From Actinomycetes bacterium (GTDB taxonomy: Bacteria > Actinomycetota > Acidimicrobiia > Acidimicrobiales > Acidimicrobiaceae): DNA of 34,321 nucleotides. Shown in pieces: positions 1-8,616 of this stretch. The position numbers were made by a program, and so were the translations under genes. The DNA is taken from positions 1-34,321 of the forward strand of contig JAJZNF010000242.1 in the NCBI GenBank assembly GCA_021847985.1. The letters run 5' to 3'. Position 1 is the first letter of the stretch, and each line of letters begins with the position of its first letter. The notes below the pieces were generated by a model. That model saw nothing but the letters and a program-made list of their open reading frames with translations. It was not told where the DNA came from and made no database searches.

Positions 1-74
1 CAGTAACGCAGTGCCCCTCCGGCCGGAGAGATTGGTGGTGTAACACATCAACTCCCGACCGAAGGGACACCTCC

Positions 75-586
75 ATGAAATCAGTGAGGGAACGCATGGA
101 CATCCAATCCGCCCACAAAGAGGCGGGAACTTTACGCGTCGGGCACCCGCAATCCATCGCTCCGGCAGCCGGTGCCGTTGCATCTGATATCAGCCGGAGC
201 CGCCGAGCCGGCCCGTTCGCGCCCTGGCTTCTCCTATTAGGAGGCTTCATTATCCGCGTCGGGTGGCGGTTGGCGTGGTCATCCTATGGCCGTCCCCCAC
301 GTGGAGTGCCAGAGAGTGGCTGCTCGGGACCTTCGTGTTCCCCGGCGCCCTCGCCTCCGCATTCGTGCTTCTTGCGCTCCCGGCTCCGGGAAGCTCGTGC
401 ACTGGCAGCGGGTCCCCGGGACACCCGATCGTCTTCCATTGCACGACTTCGGGATTCGCGCTACCTGCCCTCATCGCAATCCTCATGCTGATCGTGGCGG
501 TCGTGGCACCGATCCTCGCAATGATACGCCTCGAGCGAATTCGCCGCCGAAGTGAGGCCGACATTTGGGTGCCCTCGAAACTTTGA
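75..586 (+). pseudogene. Small multi-TM membrane protein, apparently split by a frameshift (frame 75..~260 joined to frame 263..586)
   Basis: ATG at 75 has AAGGGA upstream. The N-terminal frame ends in PWLLLLGGFIIRV; the second frame continues VAVGVVILWP... with further hydrophobic helices and a basic tail. Adding one G to the GGG at 261-263 joins the two frames into one TM helix. Confidence 0.5.
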
Positions 587-931
587 GGACGGAGTTCGCT
601 TGATTACCCGGCTCCTGGAAAAGGCCGGCCGGGCTGAACCCGAGTCATCGGGCATCTTTCCCTGAAAACTCACCGGCTCCACACCGGCGCAAGCCAACCT
701 GTCGGCCATGCTCGCCGATGCGCCCCCGGAACCACCCTCGCCAAAGCGGTCAACTGGTTCATCGGCCAGGAAACCAGCAACGCAAAGACCAGGCAGGAGA
801 GTATCGATCCCGCTCGCAAGCCGCACAGCCGCCCCGCCACCCTCCGCCGCACGCAATATTCGGCACCCCGAGGACCTCGGCGGGGAATGGAGCGCCCGCG
901 AACCCCCGCCGGGGCCCCCCTTAAAAGCAAT

Positions 932-963
932 GGGGCCGTCCCGGCTAACGCCGGAACGGCCCC
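932..963 (-). terminator. Hairpin downstream of the cox operon
   Basis: Inverted repeat GGGGCCGTcCCGGC-TAAC-GCCGGaACGGCCCC; on the minus strand it is followed by a short T-rich stretch (TGCTTTTAA). Confidence 0.65.
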
Positions 964-978
964 GCAAGCCAACTATCG

Positions 979-1098
979 CTAGTTGAACCTCTTCCGCTGG
1001 AAGAAACCCCAGAACAGCAAAGCTACGAAGATACCCAATGGCACCACCATCGTGAGCACTCCGCCGGCCGGAGAGTCCTGGACCAGGCCAAGAAACAT
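979..1098 (-). CDS. 39-aa single-TM small protein downstream of COX III (candidate small oxidase subunit)
   Basis: Own reading of the minus strand: MFLGLVQDSPAGGVLTMVVPLGIFVALLFWGFFQRKRFN*. AAGAAAGGA Shine-Dalgarno-like sequence upstream; sits between ctaE and the hairpin. Below the ORF track length cutoff. Confidence 0.7.
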   Translation of the reverse strand: MFLGLVQDSPAGGVLTMVVPLGIFVALLFWGFFQRKRFN

Positions 1099-1146
1099 AA
1101 CAATCCTTTCTTGGACCCGGGACGGTCACCCGCCCCGGGTCACTGG

Positions 1147-1794
1147 CTACAGAACGTAGAAGAGAACGAAGAACAGGACCGACATGATGGCCAACGCATT
1201 CCAAGCATACGTGAAGCCCTCGAGGTTGGCTCTGAAGTTCTCGGCCTTCGGCAGACGGGAGATGCCGACTCCGCCGTCACCGTCCAGCACGGCGCGATTC
1301 CGCACCAGCCGCACGAGCAACGTCTCGAGCCAGTACATGTGGCCCAGGATAATAATGGAGTAGATCGGAGCGAATGCCACGAAAACCCCACCGTAACCCG
1401 ACGCACCCGGGTAGAAGTTGAGCCTGGTCAGTTCCCAGATCTGGAAACCGCCGGCCAACACACCCAGCCCGAGAGCCACGAACCCCGCGACCAGCCAGTC
1501 GATGGAGGAGCCCATGCGCAGCCTCTTACCGCCGACCGTCTGGATAATCGCACTTCCCAGAACGCACGCGAGGATCAGCGAGCCAAGCAGAACGGAGGCC
1601 GTCTCATGGTGCGGATCCCACAAGCCGTGGGAGTTCAGGGAGCGCAGGTAGAAGTAGGCGAACGCCAATCCACCGAACGCGGTGATCGTCAGCGCGATCG
1701 ATATCCTCGAGCCCCACCACAGAGAGCCAAGGGCCGCCTCGTGGTAAAGCTGCTCCTCGTCTACTGCCGGCCTGTCCTCAGTGATCTCGCTCAT
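1147..1794 (-). CDS. ctaE: Cytochrome c oxidase subunit III
   Basis: Multi-TM protein with COX III-like sequence (AFAYFYLRS..., GSAIIQTVGGKRLRMG, LGHMYWLETLLVRL); abuts ctaD. Confidence 0.85.
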   Translation of the reverse strand: MSEITEDRPAVDEEQLYHEAALGSLWWGSRISIALTITAFGGLAFAYFYLRSLNSHGLWDPHHETASVLLGSLILACVLGSAIIQTVGGKRLRMGSSIDWLVAGFVALGLGVLAGGFQIWELTRLNFYPGASGYGGVFVAFAPIYSIIILGHMYWLETLLVRLVRNRAVLDGDGGVGISRLPKAENFRANLEGFTYAWNALAIMSVLFFVLFYVL

Positions 1795-3732
1795 TTAAGC
1801 CCTCCCAACCGGATCGAGGTCCTTGGTCTCGTTGACGATGTCAGCCACGGGCAAGGCATTGGGATCGCCATACTCGTAGGGCCATGACAACACGACGGGA
1901 ACTCGCTTGAAGTTGTAAGCGGGCGGCGGATAGGACTCGACGAACCACTCGAGGCTCCGCGAACCCCACGGATTCCTCACCGTAGGCTTGCGCGTTACCG
2001 CAATCTGCCAGATGAAGGTCACCGCGAAGAACAGCAAGGATGCACCGAGCAGGTAGGCCGAGACCGACACCCACTGGTTCAGGAACTGCAGCCGGTGAGC
2101 GTACTCGAAGACGCGCCGCGGCATGCCCAACAGACCAACCGCAAAGAGCGGGAGGAAGGTGGAGTTGAAGAAGACGATCATGGTCCAGAAGTGGATCTTC
2201 CCCAGCTTCTCCGAGAGCTGGTAACCGGTCACGAGCGGGGTCCAGTAATAGATCGCCCCGAAGAAGGCGAAGATCACGCCGCCCATGATCGTGTAGTGGA
2301 AGTGGGCCATGACGAAGAAGCTTCCGTGGACGGTGACGTTGATCGGCACGTCCGAAACGTACACGCCGGTCAATCCACCGAAGAGGAAGTTGAAGTACAC
2401 ACCGAGCATGAACAGCATCGGCGTTGTGAGCCGGATTCGGGCCCGCCACAAGGTACCCATTCCCACCAGGTAAATAAAGCCGGTTGGGATGGAGATCAGC
2501 TCGGTCGTCAGCATGAACAGAGGACGCATGTCCGGGTTCATACCGCTCTGGAACAGGTGGTGCTGCCACACGAAGAAGCTGAGGATGGCCAGGCCGATGA
2601 AGCCCGCGGCCGACGTTTTATAGGCGAATACCGGTTTGCGGGCAAAGACAGGAATGATCTCCGCGACCAGGCCGAAACCAGGTATTGCCAATAAGTACAC
2701 CTCGGGATGGCCGAAGAACCAGAAGAGGTTCTCCCACAGGAACGAGGACCCCCCGTGCCCCGAATACAGGAGCGAGGTCTGCGCCGTGCGGTCGAGCGCC
2801 AGCACGTAGAGACCGTCGATCAGTACCGGGATCGAAAGGATCATGGTGAAGCCGAGCGAGAGCATCGACCACCCCATGACCGGGAGCCTGCTCCAGGACA
2901 TGCCGGGCGCCCTGTAGTTGATGATCGTGGCCACGATATTCGTCGAGGCGCAGACCATCGAGAGGCCCTGCAGACCGAAGCCGAGTATGTAGGTGTCCTG
3001 TCCGACGCCCTGCTGCACCGAGAGCGGGGCGTACCCGGTCCAACCGGACTGGAAGCCGCCCTGCCAAAGGCCGGAGAGCAGGATGAAGTAGGAGATCGGG
3101 GTGAACCAGAAGGAGAGGGCCTCCAAACGGGGGAAAGCCACTCGCTTGGAGCCGATCATCAGGGGCACCACGTAGTTGCCGAACGGGCCGAGGACGACCG
3201 AGGTCATCATCATCATCATCATGGTCCCGTGCTCACCCACAATTTCGATGTAGGTGTCGGGGCTCCAGATGTGATACGTAGGCGAGAGCAGCTCAGTGCG
3301 GATAGCCAGAGCGAGCAGGCCGGCGGTGAAGAAGTAGATGAGCATACCGAAGAGGTACTGCACACCCACCGTCTTGTGGTCGAGGGTGTAACGGAAGTAC
3401 TTCGTCCACCCCTTCTCCGTCACCGGCTCCTCGGTCTCCGGCTCGGCACCGAACATCTTCTTGATCGGGTAGCTGAGCGCTCCGAGCCCGGCGAACCAGC
3501 CGATGATCATGCCGATGTAGCCCAGGAACTCCGCAATGTCGTTAGACCCGGAGCCCTGGACCTGCTGGTAGCCCTGGGTAAAGGAGTTCCCTATCCAGTG
3601 GCCAAGCAGCCAGCCGATCACCCCGCCGATGATGCCGGTGATGATGCTCGGCTTGAGCAGACCCCCACCGCCTCCACCTGGCGCGCCGCTCGAAGAACCG
3701 GTACCGGTCGCTTTCGAGTAGTCAATTGCCAT
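1795..3732 (-). CDS. ctaD: Cytochrome c oxidase subunit I, divergent, with an N-terminal extension
   Basis: HGT, FFGHPEVYLLAIPGFG, WQHHLF and MAHFHY motifs; C-terminal LEWFVESYPPPAYNF. Confidence 0.95.
   Translation of the reverse strand: MAIDYSKATGTGSSSGAPGGGGGGLLKPSIITGIIGGVIGWLLGHWIGNSFTQGYQQVQGSGSNDIAEFLGYIGMIIGWFAGLGALSYPIKKMFGAEPETEEPVTEKGWTKYFRYTLDHKTVGVQYLFGMLIYFFTAGLLALAIRTELLSPTYHIWSPDTYIEIVGEHGTMMMMMMTSVVLGPFGNYVVPLMIGSKRVAFPRLEALSFWFTPISYFILLSGLWQGGFQSGWTGYAPLSVQQGVGQDTYILGFGLQGLSMVCASTNIVATIINYRAPGMSWSRLPVMGWSMLSLGFTMILSIPVLIDGLYVLALDRTAQTSLLYSGHGGSSFLWENLFWFFGHPEVYLLAIPGFGLVAEIIPVFARKPVFAYKTSAAGFIGLAILSFFVWQHHLFQSGMNPDMRPLFMLTTELISIPTGFIYLVGMGTLWRARIRLTTPMLFMLGVYFNFLFGGLTGVYVSDVPINVTVHGSFFVMAHFHYTIMGGVIFAFFGAIYYWTPLVTGYQLSEKLGKIHFWTMIVFFNSTFLPLFAVGLLGMPRRVFEYAHRLQFLNQWVSVSAYLLGASLLFFAVTFIWQIAVTRKPTVRNPWGSRSLEWFVESYPPPAYNFKRVPVVLSWPYEYGDPNALPVADIVNETKDLDPVGRA
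3205..3222. repeat. (CAT)6 trinucleotide repeat encoding six consecutive Met in ctaD
   Basis: Sequence aggtCATCATCATCATCATCATggt; protein reads EHGTMMMMMMTSVV. Confidence 0.95.
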
Positions 3733-3795
3733 TAATGCAATCCTCCGATTAGGTGTACGTTTTCCACGCCGCGGTCCTGCCCGGCGCAGATATGA

Positions 3796-4707
3796 CTACA
3801 GGTTCGCATTCGGGTCCTGCGGCGGGTAATAGCCGCCGCCGTTGCCGGCGTACGAAGGCGTATAGGTGGTCGAGTACTTGGGCAGCAGCTTGGTGACCGC
3901 GGCGTTCTGTGCTTCCATTTGCGTAGCCCACTGCTGGAACTGCGCCTGGGAAACTACGTACCCGTAGTTGTACATGGCACCGTGCCAAACACCACAGAGC
4001 TCGTCGCAACGCACCGTGAACCGGCCAAGTTGCTGCGTCTTGGTGAAGGCGACGTTATTGACGTCGGGGTTGGCGTCAGCCTTGACTCCGAGCTGGTAGG
4101 CCCAGAAGTCGTGGATAACATCCAAGCTGGTGACGTTGAACTGAATCTCGGTATTCACCGGAAGATAAATGCTCGTCGTCTCCATGCCACCGAACTGCGG
4201 CCAGCGATAGGTGAAGCGCCACTGCTGAGCGATCACCTGTACCTGCAGCATGTTCTTGGTGCCGGGGGTCCAAATCGGATTGGGACCCTCGCCACCTCCC
4301 GCTCCTGCGGGCACCACCAGGAAGTAGGTGCCGAAGGCGGCCAGGAAGAGAACCAGGACGGTGGTGATGATGTACCAGGCACCCTGCGTCTTGGAGTTGC
4401 CGCGGAAGTCCGCGGCAGGCGCCAAGGGATCCTCGCCCGGCTTCACCCGCCACTTGATGAGCGAATAGCCGAAGAAGATCCAGATGAAGAACAGGACCGG
4501 CGGCACCAGAGTCGACACGAACCTTATGTCGAACTGGGCACCCGCCGCTTGGTCGGTCATTGTTCCGGGTGGCAGGTGCGGCCCGAGTACGAACCACACC
4601 AGCAGCGAGCCGATCAGAGAGGTAACGATCCAAATCGCAATGAGCTTGGGAATTACCTTCTTGGTCGCCTCCACCGATCTCGAATCATCGAGAACGTTCT
4701 GCGACAT
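3796..4707 (-). CDS. ctaC: Cytochrome c oxidase subunit II with intact CuA site
   Basis: DVIHDFWAYQLGVKADA and CDELCGVWHGAM CuA motif; N-terminal TM helices. Confidence 0.95.
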   Translation of the reverse strand: MSQNVLDDSRSVEATKKVIPKLIAIWIVTSLIGSLLVWFVLGPHLPPGTMTDQAAGAQFDIRFVSTLVPPVLFFIWIFFGYSLIKWRVKPGEDPLAPAADFRGNSKTQGAWYIITTVLVLFLAAFGTYFLVVPAGAGGGEGPNPIWTPGTKNMLQVQVIAQQWRFTYRWPQFGGMETTSIYLPVNTEIQFNVTSLDVIHDFWAYQLGVKADANPDVNNVAFTKTQQLGRFTVRCDELCGVWHGAMYNYGYVVSQAQFQQWATQMEAQNAAVTKLLPKYSTTYTPSYAGNGGGYYPPQDPNANL

Positions 4708-5382
4708 TTACGCCACCACCTTCAGGAATCCGCCCATGTAACCAACCGTGGTCATGGGGCCCCCGTTTCCGTTCAGGTAGCCGAGGCCGCAGGGCACGAA
4801 GCACTGCCAGCGGAAGCTTCCCGGATTACCCGTGTGGATGTCAAAGGTGATGGTGTTGTGCAGCTCGCTCATCGTGCAAGGGCCCGCGTTGCAGAAGTTG
4901 CTGGCATTGCCATTGACTCCGGCGAAGGGGACATTGATCCCCAGTGCAGGCACGTTGAACGAGTGACCGATGCCATTTCCGACCTGATCATTGAAGTAGG
5001 TGGCCGGCTTCCCATTGAGGTAGGCGACACCGCCAACAGTACCTGCGACCTGGTCCCATACCGGATTGCGGAATCCAGAGCCCGAGTCGTACTGATAGAC
5101 GGTGAAGTGAACATCAGAATGTGCGGGAAGTTGAATGACAGTGGTTTGGATCCACTGGCCACTCGCATTCTGCACCCTGTATCCCACCCAGCCTGGATGT
5201 GGGCCGGTGCCCACCGCTCCATCAATCTGCAGCGAGACGTTCACTACCCCGGGAGTGGAAGACGGTTGTGCGGAGATTGTTGGCGGCTTATGCAGCAGCC
5301 AGCCCACGACGCCATAGACCACAAGGGCCAAGGCGACCGCGAAGCCGGCGACCACAAGAGCCGCTCTCGCTCCTTTCGACAA
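4708..5382 (-). CDS. Membrane-anchored CuA-like/cupredoxin protein with degenerate copper motif
   Basis: One N-terminal TM; GHSFNVPALGINVPF and FRWQCFVPCGLGYLNGNGGPM parallel subunit II HS.AVPAFGV and C.ELCG..H..M. Directly upstream of ctaC with no gap. Confidence 0.65.
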   Translation of the reverse strand: MSKGARAALVVAGFAVALALVVYGVVGWLLHKPPTISAQPSSTPGVVNVSLQIDGAVGTGPHPGWVGYRVQNASGQWIQTTVIQLPAHSDVHFTVYQYDSGSGFRNPVWDQVAGTVGGVAYLNGKPATYFNDQVGNGIGHSFNVPALGINVPFAGVNGNASNFCNAGPCTMSELHNTITFDIHTGNPGSFRWQCFVPCGLGYLNGNGGPMTTVGYMGGFLKVVA

Positions 5383-5544
5383 TCTAACCCCTTTCGATAA
5401 CTACCTTGAAGACTTGGACTGCCACGGTAGGGCCATAAGACCCTGCACGAATGTGACCTTCCTCACCTTCGGAATCAAACTTACTATGTCCGCACATTGC
5501 GAGAGTTGCACCTGAGAGACAAATTTGAAAATCCTGTGAACGTC

Positions 5545-5557
5545 CTCCTCTGAGGAG
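5545..5557. promoter_or_regulatory. Perfect 6-1-6 palindrome CTCCTC-T-GAGGAG in the intergenic region upstream of the cupredoxin-cox operon
   Basis: Read directly; outer CGTC (5541-5544) and GACG can extend it with an asymmetric loop. Function unknown. Confidence 0.35.
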
Positions 5558-5685
5558 ATAAGACGACTTTATAGCGCTTCACCTGGGCATTTATACAATC
5601 CACAGAGGTACGCCGATGCGTCTAAGGCAGATACCGGGGTGACGCAAGCCGTTTGGAAGACGTGCCTGGTGGGCTTACGGTCCCG

Positions 5686-6306
5686 TTAGGAATGGAGCAG
5701 CGCGGTGACGCGCTGAGTCAGGGTCTTATTGGAGATCGCCCCGGCCACGTAGCCCTCGACGACTCCCTTGGCCGACACGAACACCGTCACCGGAACGCCC
5801 GGAATCAGGTAGGGGCCGACGAGGTCGCCGTTGGCGTCGAGGACGGTCGGATAAGGGACATGATCGGCCTGCACCATCTGCAGGGCGGCGGAGGCCCCCG
5901 AGGTCTCGGCAACGCCTATGAAGTTGATCTTTCCGGCGTACTTGGCGCCCAACGACGCAAAGGTCGGCATCTCCTCGTGGCAGGGAACACAGGCCGGCGA
6001 GAAGAAGTTGATTACGACCGGCCTACCCAAGAGCTGACCGAGAGCCACCGTGCGAGAGGAATCCGCAAGGCTGGGGAGCTGGAAGGAGGGAGCGCTCTGT
6101 CCGACCAGCGACGAACTCGTGACCACGCCCGAACCCGGCGCATTGGCCGAGTTGGCCGCGCTGCTCTGGGTGGCCTTCATCACCGCGTATCCGACGACGA
6201 CCGCCAAAACGACCACCGCGGCGAGCGCAGCGGCTCTTGTCTTCGGTCCCGAACTCCTCGGCTCGGAGGGAGTACCGGGTGCTTCCCTATCAGAGGTGAT
6301 GGACAA
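5686..6306 (-). CDS. TlpA/ResA-like membrane-anchored thioredoxin-family protein
   Basis: N-terminal TM; VVINFFSPACVPCHEEMPTFASL (CxxC) and GVPVTVFVSAKG. Confidence 0.88.
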   Translation of the reverse strand: MSITSDREAPGTPSEPRSSGPKTRAAALAAVVVLAVVVGYAVMKATQSSAANSANAPGSGVVTSSSLVGQSAPSFQLPSLADSSRTVALGQLLGRPVVINFFSPACVPCHEEMPTFASLGAKYAGKINFIGVAETSGASAALQMVQADHVPYPTVLDANGDLVGPYLIPGVPVTVFVSAKGVVEGYVAGAISNKTLTQRVTALLHS

Positions 6307-7195
6307 GGACGTCGACTCCCATTGCCAGGAAAAGGAGCGTCAAGTACGTAATCGAATAGCTGAAGACCCGCATCGCCAACTTAGGGCTCTGCGTCACACG
6401 CAGCTTGAAGGCGTAGTACAGGAATCCTGCGCCGAGCGAAGCCGCCGCCACTTCGTAGACGGCTCCGAGGTGGGCAACCGGCCCGAGCACCAGGGTGACC
6501 GCCACCATGGCGATCGTGTAGACGATTATCTCGCGAGCCGTCCTCTTGAAGGTGGCGACCGAAGGAAGCATAGGCACGCCGGCGGCCGAATAGTCGTCGC
6601 GGTATCGGAAGGCCAGGGCCCAGAAGTGAGGAGGGGTCCACAGGAAGATCACCAGAAACATGAGAACGCCGGCAAGGGTGATGTCGTTTTGCACCGCTGC
6701 CCATCCAACCAGGACGGGCGCGGCACCCGCCGCTCCCCCGATCACGATGTTCTGGCTCGAGGAGCGCTTGAGCCACATGGTGTAAACGAAAATGTAGAAG
6801 AGTGCCGCCGCCAAGGCAAGCACGGCGGAGAGGAGGTTCACGAAGCGCCACAGCATCATGAAGGAAAGAAATTCGATGCCGATGGCGAAAGCCAGGGCCG
6901 CCGCCGGAGTTACCTCGCCGGTTACGAGCGGGCGGCTCTTGGTGCGCTTCATGACCGCGTCTATGTCACGGTCGAACCACATGTTCACCGCGTTGGCACC
7001 GCCGGCCGAGAGGGTTCCCCCGGCGAGCGTCACAAGCACCCTGGAAAGGGAGGGAAGTCCACGCTCCGCGACAACCATCGAAGGCAGCGTGGTAGTCAGG
7101 AGCAGCTCGATGATGCGCGGTTTCATCAGTGCCACGTATGCGCGAACCATCCGCAACCTGAATCCAGTCTTGACAGCTACAGGAATGGAATTCAT
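6290..7195 (-). CDS. ctaB: Protoheme IX farnesyltransferase
   Basis: LMKPRIIELLLTTTLPSMVVA, NMWFDRDIDAVMKRTKSRPL, polytopic UbiA family. Confidence 0.93.
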   Translation of the reverse strand: MNSIPVAVKTGFRLRMVRAYVALMKPRIIELLLTTTLPSMVVAERGLPSLSRVLVTLAGGTLSAGGANAVNMWFDRDIDAVMKRTKSRPLVTGEVTPAAALAFAIGIEFLSFMMLWRFVNLLSAVLALAAALFYIFVYTMWLKRSSSQNIVIGGAAGAAPVLVGWAAVQNDITLAGVLMFLVIFLWTPPHFWALAFRYRDDYSAAGVPMLPSVATFKRTAREIIVYTIAMVAVTLVLGPVAHLGAVYEVAAASLGAGFLYYAFKLRVTQSPKLAMRVFSYSITYLTLLFLAMGVDVLVHHL

Positions 7196-7303
7196 GCTGC
7201 GAGGAGACCCGCCTTTCGTGATGGCGCCAGACCGAGACTACGGAACGCGTTGACCGCTATGACCCTAGCCGCAGCATTGAGCATAACGGATTACGCCTCG
7301 ATG

Positions 7304-7333
7304 TTGCACGGACAAACGTCGGATAAATACATA
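7304..7333 (+). promoter_or_regulatory. Candidate sigma70-like promoter upstream of the M24 peptidase gene
   Basis: TTGCAC (7304-7309), 18-bp spacer, TACATA (7328-7333); inverted repeat ATACA-TAC-TGTAT (7327-7339) overlaps. Confidence 0.35.
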
Positions 7334-7376
7334 CTGTATCCTAAGAATGATCTTATCGGCGATCGGAGGAGGGCCC

Positions 7377-8522
7377 ATGGGGGGGCATGATGCGCCGGCG
7401 ACGCCACCAGCGCCGCCGGGGACCTTCGCCGTGCGGGTCCAACGGCTGGCCGAAAGGCTGTCGGAGCTGGGCAAAGGGGACTCAGGCGCCGCGGTCATCT
7501 CTTCGCTCTCCAACTGTCGGTACCTCACCAACTTCTCGGGTTCAAACGCACTGTTGGTGGTCGCCTACGGCTCCACGCCAGAAGTGACCCTGATTACAGA
7601 CGGCCGCTACCTGGGCCAGGCCGAGGAGGAGCTCTCCGACCTGCTTGCATCGGGCGCTGTCCAAGTCCAGATTCTCGACCAGGCGGGCAAGCAGGCCCAC
7701 CGGCTCGCCGGAGAGCTGAGCTCCGGCCGGGGTGCCGTCTTCTGCGAGCACGCCGTGGTCACGCATCGGGACTACACCACCCTCTTGGACGCTTTGGGCG
7801 ACGGCGCGGCTCCCATCGACTGCTCCGGCACTGTCGAGCGGCTCCGACAGGTCAAGGGCGCCTACGAAATCGAACTGCTTTCCTCCGCGGCCGCCATCGC
7901 CGACGCCGCCCTTGCCTGCGTGGTACCGATGGTCCAAGACGGCGTCGAAGAGCTCGAACTCGCGGCCGAGCTCGCTTCCAGGATGATGGCCCTCGGCGCC
8001 GCCGGACCCGCGTTCCAGACGATCATCGGCTCCGGGCCCAACGGGGCCCTTCCCCATGCCCACCCCACTGCCCGCAAAGTGCGCGGCGGCGAACCGGTGG
8101 TGATCGACTTCGGCGCCGAGTTCGCCGGCTACCGCTCGGATTGCACCAGAACCGTTTTCGCGGGAGGCGAGGCAAAGGAGCCCGAAGCCCTTCGCGCCTA
8201 CCACGCCGTGCTCGAGTCCCAGCTCGCCGGCGTAGAAGCCCTCGCTGAAGGTGTCCTATCGGGGGTCGTCGACGCCGCCTGCCGAAGCTCGCTTTCGGGC
8301 GAGCTTGCCCCACGCTTCACCCATGCCACAGGCCATTCCATAGGCCTCGAGGTGCACGAAGAGCCAATCCTGCGTGCGGGGGGCGAAGCGATACTGCGGA
8401 GCGGGATGGTGGTCACGGTGGAGCCGGGCGTCTACCTTCCAGGGCGCTTCGGAATCCGCATCGAGGACACCTTGCTCATCGAGGGATCGGGCTGCAGGCC
8501 CCTGACGGGCCAGCCCAAGTAG
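7377..8522 (+). CDS. pepQ: M24 family Xaa-Pro aminopeptidase/dipeptidase
   Basis: VIDFGAEFAGYRSDCTRTVF, THATGHSIGLEVHEEP, VVTVEPGVYLPG, GIRIEDTLLI. GGAGGAGG Shine-Dalgarno upstream of the ATG at 7377 favours this start over 7347. Confidence 0.9.
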   Translation: MGGHDAPATPPAPPGTFAVRVQRLAERLSELGKGDSGAAVISSLSNCRYLTNFSGSNALLVVAYGSTPEVTLITDGRYLGQAEEELSDLLASGAVQVQILDQAGKQAHRLAGELSSGRGAVFCEHAVVTHRDYTTLLDALGDGAAPIDCSGTVERLRQVKGAYEIELLSSAAAIADAALACVVPMVQDGVEELELAAELASRMMALGAAGPAFQTIIGSGPNGALPHAHPTARKVRGGEPVVIDFGAEFAGYRSDCTRTVFAGGEAKEPEALRAYHAVLESQLAGVEALAEGVLSGVVDAACRSSLSGELAPRFTHATGHSIGLEVHEEPILRAGGEAILRSGMVVTVEPGVYLPGRFGIRIEDTLLIEGSGCRPLTGQPK

Positions 8523-8616
8523 CACAACCAAGGCACTCGGCCCACTAGCCTGATTGAGGCAAATCCGCAACTTCCCTGCTGAGCGGACCACTTCGCAACA
8601 AATCCACGGAGCTTCA

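Noticed and set aside
600-930. Fragment reading TLAKAVNWFIGQETSNAKTRQ in one plus frame
   Set aside because: Looks protein-like but has no start/SD or recognisable family; insufficient evidence for a gene or relic.
461-1204. 247-aa minus-strand ORF and overlapping ORFs at 670-986
   Set aside because: Overlaps the better supported plus-strand membrane protein, the hairpin, the 39-aa ORF and ctaE; no domain-like sequence.
2707-3735. 342-aa plus-strand ORF containing a poly-His run
   Set aside because: Antisense to ctaD; His run is only the complement reading of the CAT repeat; composition is high-GC antisense artefact.
3919-5400. 493-aa plus-strand ORF
   Set aside because: Fully antisense to ctaC and the cupredoxin gene, which have clear motifs; no recognisable domain.
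6050-7390. 446-aa plus-strand ORF
   Set aside because: Antisense to tlpA-like and ctaB genes; low-complexity charged translation typical of GC-rich antisense frames.
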